NCBI GenBank assembly: GCA_051881355.1
Contig: JBJEPS010000078.1
Location: 1-64,000 of the forward strand
Length of the DNA stretch: 64,000 nucleotides
Source of the DNA: Fimenecus sp051881355
Lineage (GTDB): Bacteria > Bacillota > Clostridia > Oscillospirales > Acutalibacteraceae
Direction of reading: 5' to 3'
Shown here: positions 48,639 to 57,345 of the stretch, piece by piece
Position numbering within the stretch: the first letter of the stretch is position 1
Layout of the letters: each line of letters starts with the position of its first letter
The notes under the pieces: generated by a model
What the model was told of the DNA's origin: nothing
Databases searched by the model: none
What the model saw: the letters and a program-made list of their open reading frames with translations, nothing else
Position numbers and translations under genes: made by a program

Positions 48639-49910
48639 ATGTTTGTCGATATTGCAAAAATTAAAATTAAGGCAGGCAACGGCGGCGACGGTGCGGTGGC
48701 GTTTCATCGGGAAAAATATGTCGCGTCCGGCGGTCCGGACGGCGGCGACGGCGGGCGCGGCGGCAATATTGTGTTTCAGGTGGATGACAGCCTTTCCACC
48801 CTTGCCGATTTTCGCTACAAACGCAAATATAAAGCCGAAAACGGGCAAAACGGGCGCGGCGCCCGCTGCAACGGCAAAAAAGGGCAGGATTTAATTATTC
48901 GCGTGCCGCGCGGTACGATTATTCGTGAAGTGGAAAGCGGCGCGGTGCTGGCGGATATGTCCGGAAGTGAACCGTTTGTTGCTGCAAAGGGCGGTAAAGG
49001 CGGCTGGGGTAACTGCCATTTTGCCACCTCTACACGCCAAACCCCGCGCTTTGCCAAAAGCGGCGCGCCGGGCGAGGAATGGGAGGTTTCTCTCGAATTA
49101 AAACTCATTGCCGATGTAGGGCTGTTGGGCTTTCCGAATGTCGGCAAATCCTCTTTAATTTCCGTCGTGAGCGAGGCAAAGCCGATTGTCGGCGATTACC
49201 ACTTTACCACGATTACCCACGTTTTGGGTGTGGTGTCGATGGGTCCTGAGCAGAGCTTTGTGATGGCGGATATCCCCGGGCTTATTGAGGGCGCGGCGGA
49301 GGGCGTTGGCTTAGGGCATGAATTTTTGCGCCATGTTGAGCGTTGCCGTATGCTTGTGCATGTGGTCGATGTTGCAGGCAGTGAGGGGCGCGACCCGATT
49401 GAAGATTTTGAAAAAATCAACGAAGAATTGGTCAAATTCAATCCAGAGCTTGCCAAATGCCCACAAATCGTCGCAGGCAACAAAATTGATTTGGCGGACG
49501 ATGCACAGCTCGAACGCTTCCGAAACTATATCGAAAGCAAGGGCTTGGAATATTACGAAATCGTCGCACCGATAAAGCACGGCACAAAAGAACTGATTAA
49601 CGCCGTGGCGGCGAAGCTCCAAACTCTGCCGCCTGTCAAACGATACGAAAGTGAAGAAATCCCGCAGGAATTCTTTGAAAAGAAACAGAAAGACGGCTTT
49701 ACAATCACCGTCGAGGACGGCGTGTATATCGTCGAAGCCGAATGGCTGTATCGTATTCTTTGCAAAACCGATTTGGACGATTATTCCTCGTTGCAATATT
49801 TCCAAACGGTCTTACAAACCAGCGGTATTTTAGATGCACTGCGTGAAAAGGGGATTGAAGAGGGAGACACCGTAAGTATCTATGACCTCGAATTCGACTA
49901 TGTCCCCTAA
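48639..49910 (+). CDS. obgE: GTPase Obg/CgtA
   Basis: 423 residues. The Gly-rich Obg fold (1-158, AGNGGDGAVAFHREKYVASGGPDGGDGGRGG) is followed by the GTPase domain (P-loop GFPNVGKSS, DIPGLIEGAAEGVGLGHEFL as G3, NKID as G4) and a C-terminal OCT domain (about 345-423). Obg acts in 50S ribosome assembly and stress signalling. The start at 48639 begins directly at MFVDIAKIKIKAG, with a GGGA Shine-Dalgarno 8 nt upstream; the longer frame adds 42 unrelated residues. Confidence 0.97.
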   Translation: MFVDIAKIKIKAGNGGDGAVAFHREKYVASGGPDGGDGGRGGNIVFQVDDSLSTLADFRYKRKYKAENGQNGRGARCNGKKGQDLIIRVPRGTIIREVESGAVLADMSGSEPFVAAKGGKGGWGNCHFATSTRQTPRFAKSGAPGEEWEVSLELKLIADVGLLGFPNVGKSSLISVVSEAKPIVGDYHFTTITHVLGVVSMGPEQSFVMADIPGLIEGAAEGVGLGHEFLRHVERCRMLVHVVDVAGSEGRDPIEDFEKINEELVKFNPELAKCPQIVAGNKIDLADDAQLERFRNYIESKGLEYYEIVAPIKHGTKELINAVAAKLQTLPPVKRYESEEIPQEFFEKKQKDGFTITVEDGVYIVEAEWLYRILCKTDLDDYSSLQYFQTVLQTSGILDALREKGIEEGDTVSIYDLEFDYVP

Positions 49911-50345
49911 TTTCGACGTCTTTTGGCGCGGAACTGCGTTGAACGGGCTTGGAATATCTGCATATGCCTGCGCCCATTCGCCTTGTTTCGCACCAAAATC
50001 CACTCGAAATGCTTTGCAGTCTTTTTCCGTCATTTTTGCGCTTTGCCGTTTCGCAGTAGTTGCATACAGCTCGGGCGACAAAACGCAATAAAAACAGTCA
50101 TCCTGAGCGTAGCGAAGGATCTCGTATTTAAGTGGATTGTATCTGCAAGAGATTCTTTGGCTTCGCCTTAGAATGACAAACGGGCGGGCGAACATAGTTC
50201 GCCCCTACAACTACGCACGATTTGTAATGTGTGCGCGTAGGGAACGGGCTTGCCCGTTCCGCAATATTATATCCGATTTCATCGGGCGACCGGTGAATTG
50301 TCCTTACCTGCAATCCGATATAAAAAATGAAATGGAGTTGTTCTT
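49911..50345. repeat. Gene-free gap with intergenic repeats
   Basis: 49911-50090 is a moderately GC-rich stretch that I cannot assign; the short open frames on both strands have no family features. 50096-50177 is a CATTCTGAG-type inverted repeat (GTCATCCTGAGCGTAGCGAAGG...CCTTAGAATGAC). 50178-50213 (GGGCGGGCGAACATAGTTCGCCC) and 50229-50262 (GTAGGGAACGGGCTTGCCCG) are palindromic elements. The mrnC ribosome site follows. Confidence 0.75.
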
Positions 50346-50780
50346 TTGACCGAACCCGTTTTTCCCGTGCAAAATCCCAATACATACAGCCCTTTGGCGC
50401 TCGCATTTTTGGGCGACGCGGTATACGGGCTGTTGGTGCGCGAGCATCTGTTGCTGTCAGCCAATCGCCCTGCGGGGCAGTTACATACCCTTTCGGTGCA
50501 ATCGGTCAATGCCCGCGCGCAGGCGCAGGCGGCGCAGGTGATTTTGCCGCAGCTGACAGAGGAAGAACTGGCAGTATACAAACGCGGCAGAAACGCCCAC
50601 CCGGGGCACACACCGAAGCATCAGTCGGAGGGGGACTATCACGCCGCCACGGGGTTGGAGTCGCTGTTCGGTTGGTTGTATCTGCAAAATCGGCAAGACC
50701 GTCTGCGTGCGCTGTTTGATAGCATTCTGCACGCGGAGGCTGGGGCGCTTGAACAGGAAAACGGAGAAAAAAGAGAATAA
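50346..50780 (+). CDS. mrnC: Mini-ribonuclease III
   Basis: 144 residues: an RNase III catalytic domain lacking the dsRNA-binding domain. Family features are LALAFLGDAVYGLLVREHLL (signature helix with acidic residue) and ATGLESLFGWLYL with the second acidic metal ligand. It matures 23S rRNA ends in Bacillus. The TTG start is supported by GGAG 8 nt upstream. Its end overlaps the start of the YitT-like gene. Confidence 0.94.
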   Translation: MTEPVFPVQNPNTYSPLALAFLGDAVYGLLVREHLLLSANRPAGQLHTLSVQSVNARAQAQAAQVILPQLTEEELAVYKRGRNAHPGHTPKHQSEGDYHAATGLESLFGWLYLQNRQDRLRALFDSILHAEAGALEQENGEKRE

Positions 50781-51642
50781 GAAAAATGCCGCAAAAAAAG
50801 CGGCGGTGGATTTGCTGTATTTTGCGGCGGGCGGCGCGCTGTATGCGCTGTCGGTCGATATGTTCACCGCGCCGAACGGTATACTGCTCGGCGGTTTTAC
50901 GGGAATCGGCACGATTGTAAACTATTTGTTTTCCGTGCCTATCGGCACGGCGGTGTTTCTTTTAAATGTGCCGCTGTTTTTGATAGCGTTTTATAAATTC
51001 GGCTTTCGGTTTATCGTAAAAACCGTGCTTGCCACCTTTTTGATGTCGCTTTTGATTGATGTATTCGCGCTGTTTGTGCCCGTGTATACCGGCGACAAAT
51101 TGCTGTCCGCGCTGTTCGGCGGTATTTTGGGCGGCGCGGGGCTGGGACTTGTATTCTTACGCGGCGCGACCACAGGCGGCACGGATATTCTTTCCAAGCT
51201 CCTGCGCCTGCGGTTTCCGTCTTTTTCGATGGGGCGTATGGTGCTCCTATTGGATTTGACAGTGATTGCCGTTTCGTTTTTTGTTTACAAAAGCCTTGAA
51301 AATGTGCTGTATTCGTTGGTGGTTATCTATATCAGCGCGCAGTGCATTGATTTGGTGCTGACGGGCTTTTCCCACGATAAACTGCTGTTCATTATCACTG
51401 AAAAGGGCGCGGACGCGGTGCGCGAAATCACAAGCACGCTCGATTGCGGTGTGAGTGTTTTGCCTGTGCGCGGTGGGTATTCCGAACACGCGCGGCAAAT
51501 GCTGTTTTGCGCGACACGCGCGGGGGACGCAAACCGTGTGGCAAAAGCGGTACAGGAATTGGACGGCAACGCGTTTATCGTCATCACAGAAACCGCCGAA
51601 ATCCGCGGCGAGGGCTTTTACCGCGCAGGGAGCGAGATATAA
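50749..51642 (+). CDS. YitT family membrane protein
   Basis: 297 residues. Five or six membrane spans (about 15-190) with the family patterns GALYALSVDMFTAPNGILLGGFTGIGTIVNYL and FLRGATTGGTDILSKLLR precede a C-terminal cytoplasmic DUF2179 domain (about 205-290, LLFIITEKGADAVREI...RGGYS). Function is not established; transport or sensing is suspected. The TTG at 50749 is chosen because GGAGG lies 9 nt upstream, inside the mrnC coding region (32-nt overlap). Confidence 0.88.
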   Translation: MNRKTEKKENKKNAAKKAAVDLLYFAAGGALYALSVDMFTAPNGILLGGFTGIGTIVNYLFSVPIGTAVFLLNVPLFLIAFYKFGFRFIVKTVLATFLMSLLIDVFALFVPVYTGDKLLSALFGGILGGAGLGLVFLRGATTGGTDILSKLLRLRFPSFSMGRMVLLLDLTVIAVSFFVYKSLENVLYSLVVIYISAQCIDLVLTGFSHDKLLFIITEKGADAVREITSTLDCGVSVLPVRGGYSEHARQMLFCATRAGDANRVAKAVQELDGNAFIVITETAEIRGEGFYRAGSEI

Positions 51643-51654
51643 AATTTTCTACGA

Positions 51655-51765
51655 ACCGTAGGGCGAGTGTGATTCCCCTGATAGGGGAAATGTTTGCGAA
51701 GCAAACAAAAGGGTGCCTGAATTCGGAGAATTTTGCCCCCGCCGCTACGCTCTAACATCTACTAT
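51655..51765. repeat. Degenerate GTAGGG-type element before lepA
   Basis: The gap holds CGTAGGGCG near its start, GCCCCCGCCGCTACG near its end and an internal hairpin (TTCCCCTGATAGGGGAA), a longer, looser member of the palindromic family. The CATTCTGAG element is missing here. Confidence 0.6.
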
Positions 51766-51783
51766 ATATAAACGAGGTACTCT

Positions 51784-53589
51784 ATGGCTAAAAAAGAAAA
51801 CATTCGCAATTTTTCCATCATTGCGCACATTGACCACGGCAAAAGCACGCTTGCCGACCGCCTGTTGGAGCTGACGGATTCGGTGATGAAACGCGATATG
51901 GAGGAACAGCTGCTCGATAATATGGATTTGGAGCGCGAGCGCGGCATCACCATTAAGGCGCACGCCGTCAAATTGGATTACAAGGCAAAAGACGGCAATA
52001 CATACGCCTTGAATTTAATTGACACCCCCGGTCACGTGGACTTTAACTATGAGGTTTCGCGCAGTCTTGCCGCGTGCGAGGGCGCCATTTTGATTGTGGA
52101 CGCGTCACAGGGCATTGAGGCGCAAACACTTGCCAATACCTATTTGGCGCTCGACCACGATTTGGAAATCGTTCCCGTGATTAACAAAATCGATCTGCCT
52201 GCCGCCGACCCCGAGCGCGTTGCCGCCGAGGTGGAAGATGTTATCGGACTTCCTTGTATGGAAGCGCCGCGCGTGTCCGCCAAAACGGGCGAAAATGTCG
52301 AGCAGGTGCTCGAAGAAATTGTGCATTTAATTCCGCCACCCGAAAATCACGACGACAAGCCCCTGCGTGCGCTGATTTTTGACTCGATTTATGACAGCTA
52401 CCGCGGCGTTATTGTCTATGTCCGCGTGATGGACGGCGCAATTAAGCCCGGCGACACGATGCGTATGATGGCGACGGGCGCGGAATTTAACGTGGTGGAA
52501 ACGGGATATATGCGCGCCACTTCCTTAGAGCCCACGAAAGGGCTTTCCTCGGGCGAGGTCGGCTATATCACTGCGTCCATTAAAACCGTGTCCGACGCGC
52601 GCGTCGGCGATACCGTCACCTTAGCGAATGCCCCTGCTGAAGAACCCTTGCCCGGCTACCGCAAGGTCAATCCCATGGTGTTCTGCGGCGTGTACCCCGC
52701 AGATGGTGCGGACTATGAAAATTTAAGAGAAGCACTCGAAAAATTGCAGTTAAATGACGCCGCGCTCTCCTTTGAACCTGAAACCTCGGGAGCGCTCGGT
52801 TTCGGTTTCCGTTGCGGATTTTTGGGACTTTTGCACCTGGAAATAATCCAAGAACGCTTGGAACGCGAATACGATTTGGATTTGGTGACCACCATTCCGA
52901 GCGTGGTTTACAAAATCCATTTGACCGACAAATCCGTGGTCGAAATCGACAATCCCTGTAATTACCCCGACCCCGCCACCGTGGATTACGCCGAGGAGCC
53001 CGTGGTAGAGGCGCACATTTATTCGCCGCCCGAATATGTCGGGCAGATTATGGATTTGTGCCAAGACCGCCGCGGTGTGTATAAGGAAATGACCTATCTC
53101 GCCGCCGACCGTGTGGACATCAAATATTTATTGCCGCTTAATGAAATTATCTACGATTTCTTTGATGTTCTGAAATCCCGTACCCGCGGTTATGCGTCAT
53201 TTGACTATGAAATTAAGGATTACGAGCGCGCACAGCTTGTAAAGCTGGATGTACTGTTAAACGGCGACACCGTAGATGCGCTTTCGTTTATCATTCACGC
53301 GGACAAAGCGTACGCGCGTGCACGCAAAATTGCCGAAAAGCTCAAAGAGAATATTCCGCGACAAATGTTTGAAATTCCGATTCAAATTGCCGTCGGCGGC
53401 AAGGTGATTGCCCGCGAAACCGTTAAGGCAATGCGCAAAGATGTGCTTGCGAAGTGTTACGGCGGCGACATTACGCGCAAAAAGAAGCTCTTGGAAAAAC
53501 AAAAGGAAGGGAAAAAGCGTATGCGTCATTTCGGGACGGTCGAAGTCCCGCAGGAGGCGTTTATGGCGGTGCTGAAATTAGATGAATAG
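51784..53589 (+). CDS. lepA: Elongation factor 4 (LepA)
   Basis: 601 residues, the normal length. GTPase motifs: AHIDHGKSTLADRLLE, DTPGHVDFNYEVSRSL, NKIDLPAADPE. Then EF-G-like domains II, III and V and the unique C-terminal domain ending KKRMRHFGTVEVPQEAFMAVLK. LepA back-translocates or remodels ribosomes during initiation and stress. GAGGT lies 5 nt upstream of the ATG. The gene overlaps the following deacylase by 8 nt and heads lepA-proX-hemW. Confidence 0.98.
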   Translation: MAKKENIRNFSIIAHIDHGKSTLADRLLELTDSVMKRDMEEQLLDNMDLERERGITIKAHAVKLDYKAKDGNTYALNLIDTPGHVDFNYEVSRSLAACEGAILIVDASQGIEAQTLANTYLALDHDLEIVPVINKIDLPAADPERVAAEVEDVIGLPCMEAPRVSAKTGENVEQVLEEIVHLIPPPENHDDKPLRALIFDSIYDSYRGVIVYVRVMDGAIKPGDTMRMMATGAEFNVVETGYMRATSLEPTKGLSSGEVGYITASIKTVSDARVGDTVTLANAPAEEPLPGYRKVNPMVFCGVYPADGADYENLREALEKLQLNDAALSFEPETSGALGFGFRCGFLGLLHLEIIQERLEREYDLDLVTTIPSVVYKIHLTDKSVVEIDNPCNYPDPATVDYAEEPVVEAHIYSPPEYVGQIMDLCQDRRGVYKEMTYLAADRVDIKYLLPLNEIIYDFFDVLKSRTRGYASFDYEIKDYERAQLVKLDVLLNGDTVDALSFIIHADKAYARARKIAEKLKENIPRQMFEIPIQIAVGGKVIARETVKAMRKDVLAKCYGGDITRKKKLLEKQKEGKKRMRHFGTVEVPQEAFMAVLKLDE

Positions 53590-54070
53590 CCGTGAAAATA
53601 TATTTGAAAAACTGAAAGATTTAGAAATTGCCTATGAACTTGTGGAGCACGCGCCCGCGTTTACAATGGACGAGTACAACGCACTCGGGTTTAACCCGAA
53701 TGACGAGATTTGCAAAAATCTGTTTTTGCGCGATTACAAGGGCACGCGCCATATGCTTGTGGTCTTAAAGGGGAGTAAACACGCCGATTTGGGACTTATT
53801 CGCGACGAGGTCGATTCCTCGAAATTGAGTTTTGCCTCGGACGAGCGTTTGGCGAAATACCTCGATGTCAAAAAAGGCTCGGTGTCGCCCTTGGGACTTA
53901 TCAATGACGAAACGGGCGCGGTCGAGGTCTATTTTGACGAGGATTTAAAGGACGCCGCGCGGCTGGGCTTTCACCCGAATGACAATACCGCAACGGTGTT
54001 TTTGCCGTTCCGAGATATACAAAAATACATAGTAAGCACGGGGCATACCGTGCACTTTATCAAAGTATGA
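53582..54070 (+). CDS. ProX-like Ala-tRNA(Pro) deacylase (YbaK domain)
   Basis: 162 residues with the YbaK/aa-tRNA deacylase fold, close to the ProX/PrdX subtype: ENIFEKLKDLEIAYELVEHAPAFTMDEY, CKNLFLRDYKGTRHMLVVL with the central Lys, SPLGLIND and FHPNDNTATVFLPF. ProX removes Ala wrongly attached to tRNA-Pro when the prolyl-tRNA synthetase lacks its editing domain. It overlaps lepA by 8 nt and hemW by 4 nt. Confidence 0.9.
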   Translation: MNSRENIFEKLKDLEIAYELVEHAPAFTMDEYNALGFNPNDEICKNLFLRDYKGTRHMLVVLKGSKHADLGLIRDEVDSSKLSFASDERLAKYLDVKKGSVSPLGLINDETGAVEVYFDEDLKDAARLGFHPNDNTATVFLPFRDIQKYIVSTGHTVHFIKV

Positions 54071-55164
54071 ATACGATAGGCTTGTATTTGCACATTCCGT
54101 TTTGCCGTTCCAAGTGCCCGTACTGCGACTTTTATTCGTTTCGCGGCAGTGAGACGGATATGGATAAATACTGTGCGGCTTTACAGAAGAAAATCTCGGA
54201 AAGTTCTGTGGCTTTACAATGTAAAGTCGATACACTTTACATTGGCGGCGGTACGCCGTCTGTCCTCGGCGCAGAACGCTTAAAAAGCCTTGTAAATCAA
54301 GCAAAACGCGACTTTTTGACGGATAGCGCCGAAATCACCGTGGAGTGCAATCCGTACAAATTGCCGCCTGATTTTTTCAAAGTACTCGCCGAAGTCGGCG
54401 TAAATCGCGTTTCCCTCGGCTTACAGTCCGCTGTGGATACGGAACGCCGTACTTTGGGCAGACTTTCCGACTCTGCAACCGTCGAAGCGGCGGTCAAAGC
54501 GGTGCAAACGGCGGGGATACAAAATATATCGCTCGATGTGATGCTCGGCGTGCCCGACCAGACCGAAAAAAGCCTTGCGGAGACATTGGATTTTTGTTTG
54601 TTGCTCGGTGTGCCGCACATCAGCGCCTATATTTTAAAGTTAGAAGAAAATACGCCGTTTTGGCGCCGCCGTGAACAGTATAATTTCCCCGACGACGACC
54701 AAACCGCCGATTTGTATTTGCAACTGTGCGAAACGCTCGAAACCGGTGGGATATTGCAGTATGAAATCTCAAATTTTGCAAAATCGGGCTTTGAAAGCCG
54801 ACATAATTTAAAATATTGGCATTGCGAGGAATATTTGGGGTTAGGCCCTGCGGCACATTCGTTTTTGAACGGCAAACGGTTTTATTTTCCGCGTGATTTT
54901 GAACCCTTTTTGCAGGGCGGCGCGCCCGTGCCCGACGGCAACGGCGGCGATTTTACCGAATATGCTATGCTCGCTTTGCGCCTAACCGAGGGCTTGCGCG
55001 AAAGTCAGGTGCAAGCGCGATTTGGGCATAAAATCCCCGACGAAATGCGCGAAAAAGCCAAAATCTTTGTGCAGGGCGGCTATATGACCGCCGACGAAGA
55101 CCATATCGCCCTTACCCGAAACGGCTTTTTGCTGTCCAACGCAATTTTGGCGGAAATTCTGTAA
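54067..55164 (+). CDS. hemW: HemW heme chaperone (radical-SAM CPO-like protein)
   Basis: 365 residues. The N-terminal GLYLHIPFCRSKCPYCDFYSF holds CxxxCxxC plus the fourth Cys-like element typical of the HemN family; YIGGGTPSVL, ECNP and VSLGLQSAVD follow. The C-terminal half is the HemN_C winged domain. Absence of the HemN N-terminal extension argues for HemW (heme trafficking) rather than true oxygen-independent coproporphyrinogen oxidase. It commonly follows lepA in Gram-positives, as here. Confidence 0.94.
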   Translation: MNTIGLYLHIPFCRSKCPYCDFYSFRGSETDMDKYCAALQKKISESSVALQCKVDTLYIGGGTPSVLGAERLKSLVNQAKRDFLTDSAEITVECNPYKLPPDFFKVLAEVGVNRVSLGLQSAVDTERRTLGRLSDSATVEAAVKAVQTAGIQNISLDVMLGVPDQTEKSLAETLDFCLLLGVPHISAYILKLEENTPFWRRREQYNFPDDDQTADLYLQLCETLETGGILQYEISNFAKSGFESRHNLKYWHCEEYLGLGPAAHSFLNGKRFYFPRDFEPFLQGGAPVPDGNGGDFTEYAMLALRLTEGLRESQVQARFGHKIPDEMREKAKIFVQGGYMTADEDHIALTRNGFLLSNAILAEIL

Positions 55165-55183
55165 ATTTTAATTTGTATAACAA

Positions 55184-55353
55184 ACCGTAGGGGCGCCGAG
55201 TCGACGCTCCCTACAAATACAAATCCAAATTTGTCATTCTGAACGAAGTGAAGAATCTCAAACAGCACAAAGTATAGAATGTGTGGAACGAGATTCTTCG
55301 GCTAACGGCTCAGAATGACAAAAACGGACGATTCGTGAATCGTTCCGACCACG
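55184..55353. repeat. Intergenic repeat cluster
   Basis: A GTAGGGGCGCCGAGTCGACGCTCCCTAC-like palindrome lies at about 55187-55214. An inverted repeat follows at 55232-55320 (GTCATTCTGAACGAAGTGAAG...GGCTCAGAATGAC), then a small CGGACGATTCG-TGAATCGTTCCG palindrome. The order matches the other clusters. Confidence 0.85.
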
Positions 55354-55378
55354 CAAAACCGAATAAGGAGGAATTTTG

Positions 55379-56320
55379 ATGTCTCGACTTTTAAAACTTT
55401 TCGCGGCAATTTTGGCGTTTTTCATTTATTCCCCGTCGGGGGAAATCGTCGGCTATGCGCCGTTGCAAACGGAGAATTTACAAATGAACTTCACCGTGAT
55501 TTCTGACGGGCATTTGGAAGCGAATAATTCCGAACGGCAGGAAAATTACGGCGAGGGCTTACGGGATATGGCGAGCGCCGAAGTGCAAAGCCGCGCCCTG
55601 ATTATGGTTGGCGACAACACGATGAACGGGCAGACTCTCGAAACCGCAATGCTCTATGGACTTATGAACAAATACAACCAAATTGAAAATGTATTGATGG
55701 CGGCGGGAAATCACGAGCTGTGTCCGAGCAAGTATAATACGGGCGATTATGAGACCTTGAAAAATCGCTTTATCAAGTATAACAACGCCTTTTTAGACCA
55801 CAAAATCGAAAACCTATATCACAGTCAGGTCATTGACGGCTATTATTTTATCGTCTTGGCTTCCGACGATGACGCAGGGATTCAGCAGTATCTTTCTCCC
55901 GAACAGCTCGAATGGCTCGACGGAGAACTTAAAAGCGCCGCCGAAAGCGGCAAGCCCGTGTTCCTGTTCAGCCATTGGCCGATAGATGCGGTGTTTTCAG
56001 AGGTTTGGCCCGAGGGACATGTCGGCGAGCAAAGCGACGAATTAACGGCACTTTTGCAAAAATATGACAACCGCATTTTCTTCTTCACAGGTCACTTACA
56101 TATGGGCATTTATGAAGACGGCTACGGGATAAAAGAGGACGGCAAAATTACCTATATCAATGTGCCCTCCTTCGGGTGCGAAAACACGGACGGCGAAGCC
56201 GAGGTGCAGAATACGGGAATGGGCTTACAGGTCGAGGTGTACGAAACCGAGTTGGTTGTGCGCGTGCGCAATTTTGTCGCACATGAGTGGACGCCGTACG
56301 AATATCACTTCTCGCTGTAA
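55379..56320 (+). CDS. Calcineurin-like metallophosphoesterase, membrane-targeted
   Basis: 313 residues. A short hydrophobic N-terminus (about 4-24) suggests export or anchoring. The metallophosphoesterase ligands appear in order: SDGHLE (DxH), VGDNT (GD), AAGNHEL (GNHE), FSHWPID (H) and FTGHLHMGIYEDG (GHxH). The substrate is unknown; phosphodiesters or nucleotides are typical. The ATG at 55379 has AGGAGG 7 nt upstream; a TTG one codon earlier is less likely. Confidence 0.85.
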   Translation: MSRLLKLFAAILAFFIYSPSGEIVGYAPLQTENLQMNFTVISDGHLEANNSERQENYGEGLRDMASAEVQSRALIMVGDNTMNGQTLETAMLYGLMNKYNQIENVLMAAGNHELCPSKYNTGDYETLKNRFIKYNNAFLDHKIENLYHSQVIDGYYFIVLASDDDAGIQQYLSPEQLEWLDGELKSAAESGKPVFLFSHWPIDAVFSEVWPEGHVGEQSDELTALLQKYDNRIFFFTGHLHMGIYEDGYGIKEDGKITYINVPSFGCENTDGEAEVQNTGMGLQVEVYETELVVRVRNFVAHEWTPYEYHFSL

Positions 56321-56327
56321 AACGGAT

Positions 56328-56356
56328 TTGCATTTCTTTTCTGTTTGTGTTATACT
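56328..56356 (+). promoter_or_regulatory. Promoter of metA
   Basis: TTGCAT (56328-56333), 17-nt spacer, TATACT (56351-56356), 42 bp before the start codon. The leader is too short for a SAM riboswitch or T-box. Confidence 0.65.
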
Positions 56357-56398
56357 GTTTAACCTTGCAATATATCAAAACGAAAGAGGGTGGCGCGA

Positions 56399-57316
56399 AT
56401 GCCGATTAAAATTGACGACCAATTGCCGGCGCATCACAGCTTGGAGCTCGAAAATATTTTCGTCATGACCAACGACCGCGCAAGCAAGCAGGACATTCGC
56501 CCCTTAAAAATTATTATTTTAAACTTAATGCCGACCAAAATCGAAACCGAAACGCAGATTTTGCGGCTTTTGTCGAATTCACCGTTGCAGGTTGAAATCG
56601 AACTGTTGCAGGTGAAAACGCACACCGCTAAAAATACTTCACAAGCGCATATGTTGCAGTTTTACAAAACGCTTGACGATGTTCGCGACCAAAAATTCGA
56701 CGGCTTGATTGTCACGGGTGCACCCGTGGAATTGCTCGATTTTGAAGAGGTCGATTATTGGGACGAGCTGTGCGCGATTTTTGATTGGGCGCAAACCCAT
56801 GTCTATTCCACCTTTAACATTTGTTGGGGCGCACAGGCGGCACTGTATTATAAATACGGTGTGCCGAAGCACCTGTTACCCGAAAAGATGTTCGGCGTGT
56901 TCAAACACCGTCCTTTGGATTTGTACCATCCGCTTTTACGCGGTTTTTCCGATGTGTTTGATGTGCCGCATTCGCGCCACACCGAAACGCGCAAAGAGGA
57001 CATTGCACAGGTCAAGGATTTACAGATTTTGTCCTATTCCGACAAGGCGGGTGTGCATTTGGTATCGGATATGGCGTGCCGCAATTTTTATTGCACAGGG
57101 CACTGCGAGTATGACAGCGACACCTTGGCGCGCGAGTATTTCCGCGATTTGCAAAAAGGGCTGGATATTAAGATGCCCGAAAATTATTTTCCTGACAACG
57201 ACCCCAAAAAGACGCCGCTGATTACCTGGCGCGGGGCGGGGAGCTTGCTGTTCCAAAACTGGCTCAATTACTTTGTCTATCAGCGTACACCGTATGAATT
57301 GAGCGCAATTAAATAA
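56399..57316 (+). CDS. metAA: Homoserine O-acetyltransferase (MetA family)
   Basis: 305 residues of the MetA/HTS family, unrelated to MetX. The nucleophile Cys is in FNICWGAQAALYY (about residue 142), with His and Glu further on (HSRHTE and GHCEYD). Counting from the ATG at 56399, residue 111 is Glu (in TGAPVELLDFEE). In the B. cereus enzyme Glu111 selects acetyl-CoA, whereas E. coli MetA has Gly there and uses succinyl-CoA, so acetylation is predicted. It uses homoserine from hom. GAGGG lies 8 nt upstream of this start. Confidence 0.93.
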   Translation: MPIKIDDQLPAHHSLELENIFVMTNDRASKQDIRPLKIIILNLMPTKIETETQILRLLSNSPLQVEIELLQVKTHTAKNTSQAHMLQFYKTLDDVRDQKFDGLIVTGAPVELLDFEEVDYWDELCAIFDWAQTHVYSTFNICWGAQAALYYKYGVPKHLLPEKMFGVFKHRPLDLYHPLLRGFSDVFDVPHSRHTETRKEDIAQVKDLQILSYSDKAGVHLVSDMACRNFYCTGHCEYDSDTLAREYFRDLQKGLDIKMPENYFPDNDPKKTPLITWRGAGSLLFQNWLNYFVYQRTPYELSAIK

Positions 57317-57345
57317 AATTTTTATTTATTGTATTTGTAGGGGTC

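Noticed and set aside
49911..50195. A minus-strand frame of about 120 codons between obg and mrnC
   Set aside because: It runs through a repeat element and has no ribosome site or domain; treated as non-coding, though a decayed gene cannot be excluded.
56321..56398. Possible SAM or T-box riboswitch before metA
   Set aside because: The leader between promoter and start is only about 40 nt, too short, and no hairpin-terminator arrangement is seen.
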